Positions 8,782 through 18,354 of a DNA stretch of 64,000 nt are shown one piece after another. The position numbers and the translations under genes are program-made. The notes beneath the pieces are model-generated. The model had not been told where the DNA came from. It was given only the letters and a program-made list of their open reading frames with translations, and did no database searches. Origin of the DNA: an uncultured Pelagibacteraceae bacterium (lineage in GTDB: Bacteria > Pseudomonadota > Alphaproteobacteria > Pelagibacterales > Pelagibacteraceae); assembly GCA_902524595.1 (NCBI GenBank), contig CABZDS010000003.1:1-64000 (forward strand), read 5' to 3'. Numbering within the stretch: position 1 is the stretch's first letter; every line of letters starts with the position of its first letter.

Positions 8782-10601
8782 TGTGTGGAATAGTTGGAAT
8801 TACAAGCTATAAAGAGGTCACTCCTAGAATTATAAGTTCATTAAAAAAACTTGAGTATAGAGGCTACGACTCTGCAGGTATAGCAACTCTTTCAGAAGGA
8901 AATATAAATGAAGTAAAGTGTGAGGGTAGGGTAGACGCTTTAGAGAAAAACATTATACAAACAAAAATATCTGGTTCTATTGGTATAGGACACGTTAGAT
9001 GGGCCACACATGGAAAACCTAGTACAATAAATGCGCACCCTCATTCATCAGAAGATGTATCAGTAGTGCACAATGGCATAATTGAAAATTCAACTATTCT
9101 AAAAAAATTATTAGAAAACAAAGGCTATAAGTTTAAATCCCAAACAGATACAGAAGTAATAGTTCATTTGGTTACTGATTATTTAAAAAAAAATAATCTT
9201 AAAAATACAATTATAAAGGTTCTAAAAAAATTGCATGGCAGTTTTGCACTAGGAATAATTTTCAAAGACCAACCAGACTTGATAGTTGGGGCAAGAAGAG
9301 GCTCTCCGCTTGCAGTTGGTTATGGACCAAACGAACATTATCTTGGTTCAGATTCTTATGCATTAAAGTCAATGACTAATAAAATTTCATTTTTAAATGA
9401 TGGAGAATTTTGCATATTAAAAAAAGACCAAGTTGAATTTTTTGATGCTAATGGAACTAAAGTAAACAAAAAAATTTTAAATCTTTCTAAAGATGATCAA
9501 AATTATGAAAAAGGAGATTACAAATATTATATGGCCAAAGAAATAGACGAGCAGCCAATCACTTTAAAAAATTGTATTAATGAGTACATCGACAAACATA
9601 ATAAGGATATAAATATTTACAATTTTCCTTGGAAAATAAGTGAAATTTCATCAGTGGTTTTAATTGGATGCGGAACAGCATATCATTCATGCCTTGTTGC
9701 CAAGTATTGGTTTGAGCAAAATACAAGTTTAGATGTAAGTGTTGATATTGCATCTGAGTTTAGATACCGAAAAATTAAATTTAAAAAGGATTGCGTTTAT
9801 GTGTTTGTCTCTCAATCAGGAGAAACTGCAGATACATTTGCAGCATTAGATTTGTGTAAAAAGAATAATGTTAAAACTTGTGCAGTAGTAAATGTTGTTG
9901 AAAGTTCGATTGCAAGAGACGCAGATTTAGTTTTGCCTATTCATTGTGGCCCAGAAGTTGGTGTTGCATCAACAAAAGCTTTTTTAGGACAAATGTTAGT
10001 ACTTTATTTATTATGTACTAAACTTTCTTATGATCAAAAATCAATTAATAAAAAGGACTATCAAAAGAAGATAAAAGATTTACTTTCTTTATCTAAATCT
10101 GCAAAAAATACACTTACCATTGAAGATAAAATTCAAACACTTGGAAAAGATTTTGCTGATTCTAAAGGATCAATGTTTTTGGGCAGAGGTTATTCATATC
10201 CAATTGCACTTGAAGGTGCTTTAAAACTAAAAGAACTTGCTTATGTTCATGCTGAAGGTTATCCAGCAGGTGAAATGAAACATGGACCTCTTGCTCTCAT
10301 AGAAGAAGGTATGCCAGTAGTGGTAATTGCTCCAAGAGATGAACATTACAAAAAAACTATTTCAAATATGCAAGAAGTTATATCAAGAGGTGCAAAAGTT
10401 TTACTAATAACAAACAAAAGTACTGATGAAATTTATTCAGAAAATATTTGGGAGCAAATAGAGGTTGATGCCATATCTGATGAACTCATTCCTTTTTTGA
10501 CTACAATTCCTTTGCAAAAGTTAGCTTATTACTCTGCATTAGATAAAGGATACGATATAGATAAACCAAGAAACTTAGCTAAATCTGTCACTGTTGAATA
10601 A
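8781..10601 (+). CDS. glmS: Glutamine--fructose-6-phosphate aminotransferase (isomerizing)
   Basis: A 606-residue, full-length enzyme. The N-terminal class II glutamine amidotransferase domain starts MCGIVGI, with Cys2 as nucleophile after Met removal, and includes GHVRWATHG and NAHPH. Two SIS sugar-isomerase domains follow (IGCGTAYHSC near residue 295, SQSGETADT near 345, and the ending NLAKSVTVE typical of GlmS). It makes glucosamine-6-phosphate from fructose-6-phosphate and glutamine, the first step to UDP-GlcNAc. It is coupled to the upstream acetyltransferase gene by TAATG. No glmS ribozyme-like leader is possible with this overlap. Confidence 0.97.
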   Translation: MCGIVGITSYKEVTPRIISSLKKLEYRGYDSAGIATLSEGNINEVKCEGRVDALEKNIIQTKISGSIGIGHVRWATHGKPSTINAHPHSSEDVSVVHNGIIENSTILKKLLENKGYKFKSQTDTEVIVHLVTDYLKKNNLKNTIIKVLKKLHGSFALGIIFKDQPDLIVGARRGSPLAVGYGPNEHYLGSDSYALKSMTNKISFLNDGEFCILKKDQVEFFDANGTKVNKKILNLSKDDQNYEKGDYKYYMAKEIDEQPITLKNCINEYIDKHNKDINIYNFPWKISEISSVVLIGCGTAYHSCLVAKYWFEQNTSLDVSVDIASEFRYRKIKFKKDCVYVFVSQSGETADTFAALDLCKKNNVKTCAVVNVVESSIARDADLVLPIHCGPEVGVASTKAFLGQMLVLYLLCTKLSYDQKSINKKDYQKKIKDLLSLSKSAKNTLTIEDKIQTLGKDFADSKGSMFLGRGYSYPIALEGALKLKELAYVHAEGYPAGEMKHGPLALIEEGMPVVVIAPRDEHYKKTISNMQEVISRGAKVLLITNKSTDEIYSENIWEQIEVDAISDELIPFLTTIPLQKLAYYSALDKGYDIDKPRNLAKSVTVE

Positions 10602-10635
10602 ATAATAAAGTCTGTTAAAACAATTCTGAGTTGAA

Positions 10636-12015
10636 ATGAAAAATTGGAAAATAAATAGCTGGAGAAAATATCCCGTCAAACATATTCCTCAATATGTAGA
10701 TGAGAAAGAATTGGAAATGGTTTTAAATAAATTAAAAACCTTTCCTCCTCTCGTATTTGCAGGTGAAACAAGACATTTAAAAGATCAATTGGCAATGGTC
10801 AATGATGGAAAAGCATTTCTATTACAAGGCGGAGATTGTGCGGAAAGTTTTGCAGAATTTCATCCTGATAATATAAGAGATACTTTTAAGGTTATTCTTC
10901 AAATGGCATTGGTGATGACTTACTCAGCATCTTTACCAATCGTGAAACTTGGAAGAATTGCTGGACAATTTTCAAAACCAAGAAGTGCTCCAACTGAAAA
11001 ACAAGGTGATAAAGAATTACCAAGTTATTTAGGAGACAATATAAATGCAATAGATTTTAATGAAAAAGCTAGAAGACCTGATCCAAAAAGAATGTTTAAA
11101 GCTTACTCTCAATCCGCATCAACTTTAAACCTTTTAAGAGCTTTCTCAAAAGGTGGTTTTGCTGACCTAAATAAGGTTCACCTATGGAATTTAGATTATA
11201 TTAAGAAAAGTCCACAATCTAAGAAATTCAAAGAATTAGAGGATAAAATAGCAGATGCATTAGCTTTTATGGATGCTTGTGGAATAACATCCGATTTTAA
11301 TAATAGATTATACACAGTTAACTTTTGGACTTCTCATGAAGCTTTACACTTACCTTTTGAAGAAAGCATGACAAGAGTTGACTCAACTACAGGAGAATAT
11401 CACGATACTTCAGCTCACTTTGTTTGGATAGGGGATAGAACAAGACAATTAGATGGAGGACATGTTGAGTTTTGTAAAGGAATAGAAAATCCAATTGGCA
11501 TTAAGTGTGGCCCAACTTCTAAACCAGATGAGATTGCAAAGATATGTGAAGTTATAAATCCTAAAAACGAAAAAGGAAAAATTACTTTAATATCAAGATT
11601 CGGTCATAAGAATGTTGAAAAATTCTTACCAAAATTAATTAGAGATATAAAAAAAGAGGGATTAAATGTTGTATGGTCGTGTGATCCAATGCATGGCAAT
11701 ACAATTAAATCAACTACTGGTTTTAAAACTAGACCTTTTAATGATGTTGTAAGTGAAGTTAAAAATGTATTTGCAGTTCATCAAGCAGAAGGTTCTTATG
11801 CTGGAGGTCTTCACGTTGAAATGACAGGGCAAGATGTGACAGAGTGTACAGGTGGAGCGAAAAAAATATCGGATGCAGATTTATCAAGTAGATATCACAC
11901 GCACTGTGATCCAAGATTGAACTCTGATCAAGCTATAGAATTAGCATTTTTAATTTCAGATGAGATAAAAAAGAATAGTTTGTATTCTAAATCTGCAATT
12001 AAAGCGGCATCTTAA
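10636..12015 (+). CDS. Class II 3-deoxy-7-phosphoheptulonate (DAHP) synthase
   Basis: A 459-residue protein of the plant/actinobacterial class II DAHP synthase family. Recognisable motifs are GGDCAESF near residue 66, the VWIGDRTRQLDGGHVEF segment near 265, GIKCGPTSKPDE near 290, and a C-terminal metal/PEP-binding region with TGQDVTECTGG near 397. It condenses PEP and erythrose-4-phosphate, the entry to aromatic amino acid synthesis. It is the single DAHP synthase in this window and stands alone between glmS (34 bp upstream) and nadE (37 bp downstream) on the same strand. Confidence 0.94.
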   Translation: MKNWKINSWRKYPVKHIPQYVDEKELEMVLNKLKTFPPLVFAGETRHLKDQLAMVNDGKAFLLQGGDCAESFAEFHPDNIRDTFKVILQMALVMTYSASLPIVKLGRIAGQFSKPRSAPTEKQGDKELPSYLGDNINAIDFNEKARRPDPKRMFKAYSQSASTLNLLRAFSKGGFADLNKVHLWNLDYIKKSPQSKKFKELEDKIADALAFMDACGITSDFNNRLYTVNFWTSHEALHLPFEESMTRVDSTTGEYHDTSAHFVWIGDRTRQLDGGHVEFCKGIENPIGIKCGPTSKPDEIAKICEVINPKNEKGKITLISRFGHKNVEKFLPKLIRDIKKEGLNVVWSCDPMHGNTIKSTTGFKTRPFNDVVSEVKNVFAVHQAEGSYAGGLHVEMTGQDVTECTGGAKKISDADLSSRYHTHCDPRLNSDQAIELAFLISDEIKKNSLYSKSAIKAAS

Positions 12016-12052
12016 CAGTTTAAAAATAAATTTTTTTTCTTATATTTAGATT

Positions 12053-12790
12053 ATGACGCCTAAAAACAAAGTGAATCACATTAAAAACTGGATATCAGAT
12101 TATGTAAATTCTATGCCGAAAAAAGCTCAATCTTTAGTAATTGGTATCTCTGGCGGAATAGACTCTTCTGTCTCAAGCACACTAAGTGCAATGACTGGTT
12201 TAAAAACAATTGTTTTATCAATGCCTATTAAACAAAAATCTGCACAACATGATTTAAGTTTGGCACATCAAGAATGGTTAAAGAAGAATTTTAGCAATGT
12301 AGAGGGACACACATTAGAGTTAGATAGTTTATTCAAAACATTTGAAGGAACACTAAATAATTTTGGTAGTGAACACGGGATGGCTAACTCTAGAGCAAGA
12401 TTAAGAATGACAACGCTTTATCAAGTAGCTGCTGCGAATAATGGAATAGTTGTTGGAACAGGAAATAAAGTAGAGGATTTTGGAGTTGGTTTTTATACAA
12501 AATACGGTGATGGTGGAGTAGATATTTCTCCAATAGCAGATTGCAATAAAACTGAGGTATGGGAGCTTGGTAAAGAACTAGAAATTTTAAAAGAAATTGT
12601 AGACGCTCCTCCTACAGACGGATTGTGGGATGATGGTCGTACTGATGAAGGTCAGCTTGGTTTGTCATATAAAGAATTAGAAGAAGCAATGGGTAATGAA
12701 AACTCTATAAATAGAGACAAATACAATTTAATTCGAAGAGCAAATTTGCATAAAATGGAACCTATTCCAGTATGCAAAATTCCTAATTAA
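12053..12790 (+). CDS. nadE: NAD synthetase, ammonia-dependent type
   Basis: A 245-residue adenine-nucleotide alpha-hydrolase. The PP-loop SGGIDSS is at residues 33-39, and downstream are NSRARLRMTTLY and TGNKVEDFGVGFYTKYGDGGVD-type motifs of NadE (the latter near residues 140-160). There is no N-terminal nitrilase/glutaminase domain, so it should use ammonia to amidate nicotinate adenine dinucleotide. It is preceded by a T-rich stretch with a TATATT box 7 bp before the ATG, which could give a very short leader. A weak AT-rich hairpin (12795-12812) follows the gene. Confidence 0.93.
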   Translation: MTPKNKVNHIKNWISDYVNSMPKKAQSLVIGISGGIDSSVSSTLSAMTGLKTIVLSMPIKQKSAQHDLSLAHQEWLKKNFSNVEGHTLELDSLFKTFEGTLNNFGSEHGMANSRARLRMTTLYQVAAANNGIVVGTGNKVEDFGVGFYTKYGDGGVDISPIADCNKTEVWELGKELEILKEIVDAPPTDGLWDDGRTDEGQLGLSYKELEEAMGNENSINRDKYNLIRRANLHKMEPIPVCKIPN

Positions 12791-12835
12791 TCAAATAGAT
12801 TCACAAATCTATAATTTAAGTATATTCCTAGTTGT

Positions 12836-14197
12836 ATGGCTAAAGATATTTTTTTAATAAATAGTCTTGGTGGGAAGAAAGAAAAATTTATACCTAAAAA
12901 TGAAAAATCAATAGGCATGTATGTTTGTGGTCCAACTGTTTACGATGATCCACATATTGGTAATGCTAGACCATTAGTAGTTTTTGATATTCTTTATAGA
13001 ATTCTAAAAAATAAATATGGATCATCATCTATAAAATATATAAGGAATATAACAGACATAGATGACAAAATAATTAAAGCATCTAATGATCAAAATATTT
13101 CTATAAATGATTTAACTTCAAAAATTACTAAAAATTTTCACAAGGATTGTAATTACTTAAAATGCGAAACACCAACCAATGAGCCAAAGGCAACAGAAAA
13201 CATAAAACAAATGATTGAAATGATCACAGAACTAGAGAAAAAAGGGTTTGCATATTCAAAGGATAAACATGTTTATTTTGAAGTTAAAAAATTTAGTGAT
13301 TACGGAAAACTATCTAATAAAAAATTAGATGAATTAATAGCTGGTTCACGAGTAGAGGTTTCAGAAATAAAAAAAAACCCTGAAGATTTTGTATTATGGA
13401 AACCATCAACAGATAATGAGCCTTCTTGGGATTCTCCTTGGGGAAAAGGCAGACCAGGTTGGCATTTAGAATGTTCGGTTATGTCTAAAAGATATTTAGG
13501 GGAAGAATTTGATATTCATGGTGGTGGGAGAGACTTGATTTTTCCTCATCATGAAAATGAGATTGCTCAATCAAGGTGTGCAAATGAAACAAATTCGTTT
13601 GCAAATTATTGGGTTCATAATGGATTTATAACTCTTTCTAATGAAAAAATGGCAAAATCTCAGGGAAATATATTAAAAATAAAAGATTTTAAAAATAAAT
13701 ATAATGGCCAAGTTTTAAGATTAGCATTAATTAGTGCTCACTATAGACAAGGATTAGATTGGAATGAAAAATTAATATCAGAATGTGAAAAGACTTTAAG
13801 TAAATGGTATTCAATATACTCTGTTGTTGATAAGAGCACAATATTACAAGACAAGGTATTAGCTCCTTTATATGATGATTTAAATACTCCTGGCTATATA
13901 GCTAATTTGCATGCTTTATATAGTAAAGCTTCAACTGGAACGAACGAAGATAAAGCAACTTTTGTAAAAGCTTGCAACTTTATAGGTCTATTAACTGATA
14001 CCTCAGAAGAGTGGCTACAAACAAAAAAAAATACAATTTCTCTTTCAGAAGATGAAATTAATTCAAAAATAGTTGAGAGAAATAAAGCTAGAGATGAAAA
14101 AAATTATGAATTAGCTGATAAAATTAGGAAAGAACTTTTAGATAAGGGTATTTTAATTGAAGATAAAGATGATACAACCTCGTGGAAATTAAAATGA
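12836..14197 (+). CDS. cysS: Cysteinyl-tRNA synthetase
   Basis: A 453-residue class Ia aminoacyl-tRNA synthetase. It has the zinc-ligand Cys31 in MYVCGPTVYD, the HIGH-type motif HIGN (40-43), the GWHLECS and HGGGRDLIFPHHENE zinc/active-site segments, and the KMSKS-type loop KMAKS near residue 271. It charges tRNA-Cys with cysteine in the cytosol. The length is normal for a bacterial CysRS. The TGA stop overlaps the ATG of cimA (ATGA), so the two are translationally coupled, an arrangement also seen in other alphaproteobacteria. Confidence 0.97.
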   Translation: MAKDIFLINSLGGKKEKFIPKNEKSIGMYVCGPTVYDDPHIGNARPLVVFDILYRILKNKYGSSSIKYIRNITDIDDKIIKASNDQNISINDLTSKITKNFHKDCNYLKCETPTNEPKATENIKQMIEMITELEKKGFAYSKDKHVYFEVKKFSDYGKLSNKKLDELIAGSRVEVSEIKKNPEDFVLWKPSTDNEPSWDSPWGKGRPGWHLECSVMSKRYLGEEFDIHGGGRDLIFPHHENEIAQSRCANETNSFANYWVHNGFITLSNEKMAKSQGNILKIKDFKNKYNGQVLRLALISAHYRQGLDWNEKLISECEKTLSKWYSIYSVVDKSTILQDKVLAPLYDDLNTPGYIANLHALYSKASTGTNEDKATFVKACNFIGLLTDTSEEWLQTKKNTISLSEDEINSKIVERNKARDEKNYELADKIRKELLDKGILIEDKDDTTSWKLK

Positions 14198-15795
14198 GTA
14201 AAGAAAAAATCTATATATTTGATACAACACTTAGAGATGGGGCACAAACTCAAGGGGTTGACTTTTCATTAAATGAAAAAGAAAAAATCGCTAAATCTTT
14301 GGATAACTTAGGTGTTGATTATATAGAAGGCGGTTGGCCAGGAGCAAATCCAATGGATACAGAATTTTTTAATAAGGATCAGAACTTTAAAAATGCAAAC
14401 CTTACAGCCTTTGGTATGACCAAAAAATCAGAGCATAGTGCAAAAAACGACCCTATGTTGTCATCTCTGATAAATTCAAAGAGTTCATCTGTTTGTTTAT
14501 TTGGCAAAAGTTGGGATTTTCATGTTGATGTGGCCTTAGGTATTTCAAATGATCAAAATTTAAAAAATATAAGCGAGAGTGCAAAGCATATAGTTAATTC
14601 AGGTAAAGAATTTATATTTGATGCTGAACATTTTTTTGATGGTTATAAATCAAATCCTCAATATGCAATATCATGTTTAAAAGCTGCATATGATAATGGT
14701 GCAAGATGGATTGTTTTATGTGATACTAATGGAGGGACATTACCTCACGAAATTTCTAAAATCGTTGAGGAGGTAACAAGACATATACCTGGTAAAAACC
14801 TTGGCATTCATGCTCACAATGATACTGAAAATGCAGTTGCCAATAGTTTAGTAGCTGTGCAAGCAGGAGTTAGGCAGGTTCAGGGCACAATAAATGGACT
14901 AGGAGAAAGATGTGGTAATGCAAATTTGATGTCTTTGATTCCAACTTTTTTTTTAAAAAAAGACTTTTCAGACAAATATGAAATTAATATCATGCCAGAA
15001 AACATTAAAAATTTAACTCAATGTTCAAGATTATTAGATGAAATATTGAATAGAAAACCGAATAAACATTTACCTTATGTGGGCGCTTCTGCATTTTCAC
15101 ACAAAGGTGGAATGCATGTATCAGCTGTACAAAAAGATCCAAAAACTTATGAACATATTAATCCTGATGAAGTAGGTAATGCAAGGAATATTGTTATTTC
15201 TGATCAATCCGGACAATCTAATATAATGTCTAGATTAAATGCAATTGGTATTAATATTAAAAAAAACGATTCAAAAATAAAAAAACTTCTTGATGAAGTA
15301 AAGGATAGAGAGTTCATAGGATATAGTTATGATGGTGCTGATGCATCTTTTGAACTTTTAGCTAGAAGATTGATTGGGGAAATACCAAGATATATTTCAA
15401 TTAACGAATATGATGTTTCTGTTAAGAAGGATTCTACCGGAGAAGTAAAATCATTTGCAAAAGCAAAACTTGAGGTGGACGGTCATGAAATATTATGTGA
15501 AGGGGAAGGCAACGGGCCTGTTAACGCTTTAGATAATGCAATTAGAAAAAATGTAAATAAACTTGAAAAATACTCAGAATATTTAAAAGATCTAAAATTA
15601 GTTGATTATAAAGTTAGAATATTAAACACTGGAACTGGAGCTGTAACCAGAGTTTCAATAGAAAGTGCGGATTCAAAACATGGTAATTGGTTTACCATAG
15701 GTGTTTCTCCAAATATTATTGATGCATCTTTTAAAGCACTAGTTGACAGTTTAGACTATAAGCTATTTAAGGATAATGCTCCTGCAAGTACTTAA
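14194..15795 (+). CDS. cimA: (R)-citramalate synthase
   Basis: An HMGL-like TIM-barrel protein of 533 residues from the ATG at 14194. A GTG four codons upstream (14182) is possible, but the ATGA overlap with cysS favours 14194. The N-terminal catalytic motif is FDTTLRDGAQTQGVDFS, and the metal-binding HAHNDTENAVANS is near residue 207. The C-terminal ~130 residues form the LeuA-type dimerisation/regulatory domain (HEILCEGEGNGPVNALDNA). CimA condenses pyruvate and acetyl-CoA to citramalate, giving 2-oxobutyrate for isoleucine without threonine. The family also contains isopropylmalate and homocitrate synthases, but the length and TQGVDFS motif fit CimA best. Confidence 0.9.
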   Translation: MSKEKIYIFDTTLRDGAQTQGVDFSLNEKEKIAKSLDNLGVDYIEGGWPGANPMDTEFFNKDQNFKNANLTAFGMTKKSEHSAKNDPMLSSLINSKSSSVCLFGKSWDFHVDVALGISNDQNLKNISESAKHIVNSGKEFIFDAEHFFDGYKSNPQYAISCLKAAYDNGARWIVLCDTNGGTLPHEISKIVEEVTRHIPGKNLGIHAHNDTENAVANSLVAVQAGVRQVQGTINGLGERCGNANLMSLIPTFFLKKDFSDKYEINIMPENIKNLTQCSRLLDEILNRKPNKHLPYVGASAFSHKGGMHVSAVQKDPKTYEHINPDEVGNARNIVISDQSGQSNIMSRLNAIGINIKKNDSKIKKLLDEVKDREFIGYSYDGADASFELLARRLIGEIPRYISINEYDVSVKKDSTGEVKSFAKAKLEVDGHEILCEGEGNGPVNALDNAIRKNVNKLEKYSEYLKDLKLVDYKVRILNTGTGAVTRVSIESADSKHGNWFTIGVSPNIIDASFKALVDSLDYKLFKDNAPAST

Positions 15796-16514
15796 TGTCA
15801 TTAAGAAATATAACCTTCATTTTACACAAACCTCAATTATCAGAAAATATAGGAGCATGTGCTAGAGCTTTAAAAAATTTTAATTTCAACACTTTGTCAA
15901 TTGTGAATCCAAAACCTTCATTTCCAAATGATAAAATTATTGCAACATCCGTTGGTGCAAAAGATATTATCAAAAAGGCACATGTTTATGACGATTTAGA
16001 GACATCATTAAGTAATTTAGATATATTGGTTGCCACATCTGCAAGATTTAGAAATAAAAATATTAAACATATTTCTATAACTGATCTTAATAAGATTAAT
16101 TACAATAAAAATGTTGGCTTTCTTTTTGGATCTGAGGCATCTGGATTATCAAATAACGAAGTTAGCTATGCTGACTATACTTTACAAATTCCAAGTAATA
16201 AGAATTTTAGATCTTTAAATTTGTCTCATAGTCTAATTATTGTGGCTCAAATAGTATACGGACTAATCTCAAAGAAAAAATTTACTTTTGAAAAATCAAA
16301 AAAAATTAAAAGCGCAAATAAGACTGATATTCAAAAAATGTTAAATCTATGTATTAATAATTTAGAGAATAAGAATTTTTTTCACCCACCTGAAAAAAAA
16401 CCTATCATGATGGAAAATCTTAGAAGTATTTTTTATAAATTAAATCTATCCCAAAAAGAAACTCGCATTTTATCAAGTGTATTTGCTGGCTTAAGCAAGG
16501 AAAAGGTAGATTGA
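15795..16514 (+). CDS. trmJ: tRNA (cytidine/uridine-2'-O-)-methyltransferase TrmJ
   Basis: A 239-residue SPOUT methyltransferase. It starts with the TrmJ/LasT-type NITFILHKPQLSENIGACAR (residues 4-23 region), and has the knot motifs GFLFGSEASGLSN near 110-125 and IPSNKNFRSLNLSHS near 135-150. A helical C-terminal extension matches TrmJ dimers. It methylates the ribose of position 32 in several tRNAs using S-adenosylmethionine. The ATG overlaps the cimA stop (TAATG), extending the cysS-cimA-trmJ coupled run. The next gene, rpsD, has its own strong promoter beginning inside the trmJ stop region. Confidence 0.9.
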   Translation: MSLRNITFILHKPQLSENIGACARALKNFNFNTLSIVNPKPSFPNDKIIATSVGAKDIIKKAHVYDDLETSLSNLDILVATSARFRNKNIKHISITDLNKINYNKNVGFLFGSEASGLSNNEVSYADYTLQIPSNKNFRSLNLSHSLIIVAQIVYGLISKKKFTFEKSKKIKSANKTDIQKMLNLCINNLENKNFFHPPEKKPIMMENLRSIFYKLNLSQKETRILSSVFAGLSKEKVD

Positions 16515-16538
16515 CAAAACATAACTTAGGCTTATAAA
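16511..16538 (+). promoter_or_regulatory. Promoter of rpsD (TTGACA - 16 bp - TATAAA)
   Basis: TTGACA at 16511-16516 is followed after 16 bp by TATAAA at 16533-16538, close to the sigma-70 consensus and the best-looking promoter I found in the window. The predicted start (about 16545) lies only ~5 nt before the rpsD ATG at 16550. The mRNA would therefore be nearly leaderless, with no room for a Shine-Dalgarno sequence. The -35 box overlaps the trmJ stop codon. Confidence 0.7.
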
Positions 16539-16549
16539 GCCCTCTATCA

Positions 16550-17167
16550 ATGACAAAAAGATTAAACTCTAAACATAAAGTAGATAGAAGGTTAAAAGTA
16601 AACTTATGGGGCAGACCAAAAAGCCCTTTTAATACAAGAGCCTATCCTCCGGGCCAACATGGACAAACAAAAGCTGGAAAACCTTCAGATTACGGAATTC
16701 AGCTTCAGGCAAAACAAAAATTAAAGTCTTATTATGGTAACATGAATGAAAGACAGTTTAGAAATGTTTATAAAAAAGCAATTATGAAAAAAGGTGATAC
16801 TGCTGAAAATCTAATTGGATTATTAGAGAGAAGATTAGATGCTGTGGTCTATAGATCGAAATTATCTAATACAATTTTTTCATCTAGACAGTTGATCAAT
16901 CATGGTCATGTTAAAGTAAACGGAAAAAAAGTTAATATTGCAAGCTATCAAGTTAAAGAAGAGGATATGATTGAAATCAGAGACAAATCAAAACAACTAG
17001 GGTTAATTGATATTGCTCTTGCAAATAAAGAGAGAGAAGTTCCAGAGTATATTCAATTAGATGAAAAAAATAAAAAAGTTAAATTTGTTAGAGTTCCATC
17101 TTTTGAAGAAGTTCCTTATCCAGTTGTGATGGAACCAAACCTTGTTATCGAATATTATTCCAGATAA
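16550..17167 (+). CDS. rpsD: 30S ribosomal protein S4
   Basis: A 205-residue S4 protein with the full two-domain layout. The N-terminal segment reads [19 protein letters not shown] and [12 protein letters not shown]. The S4 RNA-binding domain is at ~95-155 ([30 protein letters not shown]). It nucleates assembly of the 16S 5' domain. It is monocistronic-looking, with its own promoter directly upstream and a methyltransferase gene 5 bp downstream. The predicted leaderless start is unusual for an S4 gene, which in enterics is controlled through its leader and the alpha operon. Confidence 0.98.
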   Translation: MTKRLNSKHKVDRRLKVNLWGRPKSPFNTRAYPPGQHGQTKAGKPSDYGIQLQAKQKLKSYYGNMNERQFRNVYKKAIMKKGDTAENLIGLLERRLDAVVYRSKLSNTIFSSRQLINHGHVKVNGKKVNIASYQVKEEDMIEIRDKSKQLGLIDIALANKEREVPEYIQLDEKNKKVKFVRVPSFEEVPYPVVMEPNLVIEYYSR

Positions 17168-17172
17168 GCCTT

Positions 17173-17784
17173 TTGATTAAAAGAACATCTAAATCTCATA
17201 TAGACAAAATATTATCAGAAAAAAAGAATTGGAAAATTTTAGATATTGGTTGTGGTTTTAACCCAAGTCAATTCGCCACAACTGTTTGTGATGTATTAGA
17301 TTTGAAAGAACAGTATTCAGATAAAAAATTTGTTAAGCTTGATAACGAGAATCTTCCTTTTTCTGATAACGAATTTGATTTTGTTATAGCATCTCACGTA
17401 TTAGAGCATGTAAAAGATCCTACTAAATTTTTGAACGAAATTTCTAGAGTTGCAAACCAGGGATATATAGAGGTACCTACTAAACTAGAGGACAACTTAG
17501 TTTTTGAAAATAAAAAAGCTCATTTATGGCACTTAACTTTTGATGATGTTAATCAGGTCATTAATATCTCAAAAAAAATTCAATTTTTTGAACCAATTTT
17601 AGCAGTAAGCTCTATAAAAAAGTTAAATAATTATTTTAGAGATAGTTTACTCTTAGAACTACACTGGGAGAATACTATTGAATTTAAATTTAACGAAAAT
17701 AATCAAAAGTATGAAAATATATCTATTCTTAGTCTTTTCAAAAAATATTTTTCAAAAAAATTTAGAATGTTGTTAAAAAAATAG
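17173..17784 (+). CDS. Class I SAM-dependent methyltransferase (Methyltransf_11 type), substrate unknown
   Basis: A 203-residue protein with the Rossmann-fold methyltransferase motifs: motif I ILDIGCGFNPSQF (~22-34), acidic loop VCDVLDL, and post-motif FSDNEFDFVIASHVLEHV (~65-82). This is the ubiE/Methyltransf_11 pattern. The start is a TTG (17173), 5 bp after the rpsD stop; no ATG is available before motif I. A role in surface polysaccharide or small-molecule methylation is possible, but nothing in the neighbours fixes it. The gene ends immediately against the convergent grxD. Confidence 0.8.
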   Translation: MIKRTSKSHIDKILSEKKNWKILDIGCGFNPSQFATTVCDVLDLKEQYSDKKFVKLDNENLPFSDNEFDFVIASHVLEHVKDPTKFLNEISRVANQGYIEVPTKLEDNLVFENKKAHLWHLTFDDVNQVINISKKIQFFEPILAVSSIKKLNNYFRDSLLLELHWENTIEFKFNENNQKYENISILSLFKKYFSKKFRMLLKK

Positions 17785-18123
17785 TTAACTTTTTGGTTTA
17801 TAGTTAATTCCTTTAGTCTCAAACAGCTTTACTAATTCTCCACTCTCATACATTTCTTTTACAATATCACAACCACCAACGAACTCATTTTTTACATACA
17901 GTTGAGGAATTGTTGGCCAATCACTGTAAACTTTAATTCCTTCCCTAAGTTTTTGATCAGCTAAAACATTTACACCTTTAAAATTGACTTCGAGGACTTT
18001 TAAAATATTTGAAGTTGCCATTGAAAATCCACATTGCGGTGCATCAGGTGTACCTTTCATAAAAAGACATACTTCGTTATTTTCAATTTCACTTTTTATT
18101 AAATCATTTGTTTCTTGTTCCAT
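17785..18123 (-). CDS. grxD: Monothiol glutaredoxin (Grx4/GrxD type)
   Basis: A 112-residue thioredoxin-fold protein with the monothiol active site CGFS at residues 31-34, preceded by the signature FMKGTPDAPQ, and the WPTIPQLYVKNEFVGG glutathione-binding loop near 70-85. Such proteins bind a [2Fe-2S] cluster with glutathione and deliver it to acceptors, often with a BolA partner. The bolA gene is immediately upstream with no gap, so the pair is probably coexpressed and acts in Fe-S trafficking. It is the last gene of the reverse-strand purine/bolA/grx run. Confidence 0.95.
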   Translation of the reverse strand: MEQETNDLIKSEIENNEVCLFMKGTPDAPQCGFSMATSNILKVLEVNFKGVNVLADQKLREGIKVYSDWPTIPQLYVKNEFVGGCDIVKEMYESGELVKLFETKGINYKPKS

Positions 18124-18354
18124 TTAAATTTCCTTTGTTTTAATTGCTAAAGCGTGAAGCTCGTTTCCCATTTTACCTTTTAAAGAACTATATACCATTT
18201 TGTGTTGTTCTATTTTACTTTTACCTGAAAATTCAGATGATGTCACTGTAGCAGAATAATGGTTTCCATCTCCTGCCAAATCTTGAATTTCAACTTTTGC
18301 GTCAGGTAAACCTTCTTTAATTAAACTCTCAATTTCTTTCAAATCCATTGCCAT
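18124..18354 (-). CDS. BolA-family protein
   Basis: A 76-residue small BolA/IbaG-type protein. It has the KH-like fold, the HYSATVTSSEF segment, the conserved KIEQHKMVYSSLK helix and the ELHALAIKT tail. It lacks the extended loop of long BolA proteins. Monothiol-Grx/BolA heterodimers coordinate [2Fe-2S] clusters, and the directly adjacent grxD supports that partnership. The ATG overlaps the purL stop region (1-bp overlap), so expression is tied to purine synthesis genes upstream, an arrangement shared by several alphaproteobacteria. Confidence 0.93.
   Translation of the reverse strand: MAMDLKEIESLIKEGLPDAKVEIQDLAGDGNHYSATVTSSEFSGKSKIEQHKMVYSSLKGKMGNELHALAIKTKEI

Noticed and set aside
12795-12812. 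ATAGATT-CACA-AATCTAT as a nadE terminator
   Set aside because: The stem is AT-only and no T-run follows. It is too weak to claim as an intrinsic terminator in this base composition.
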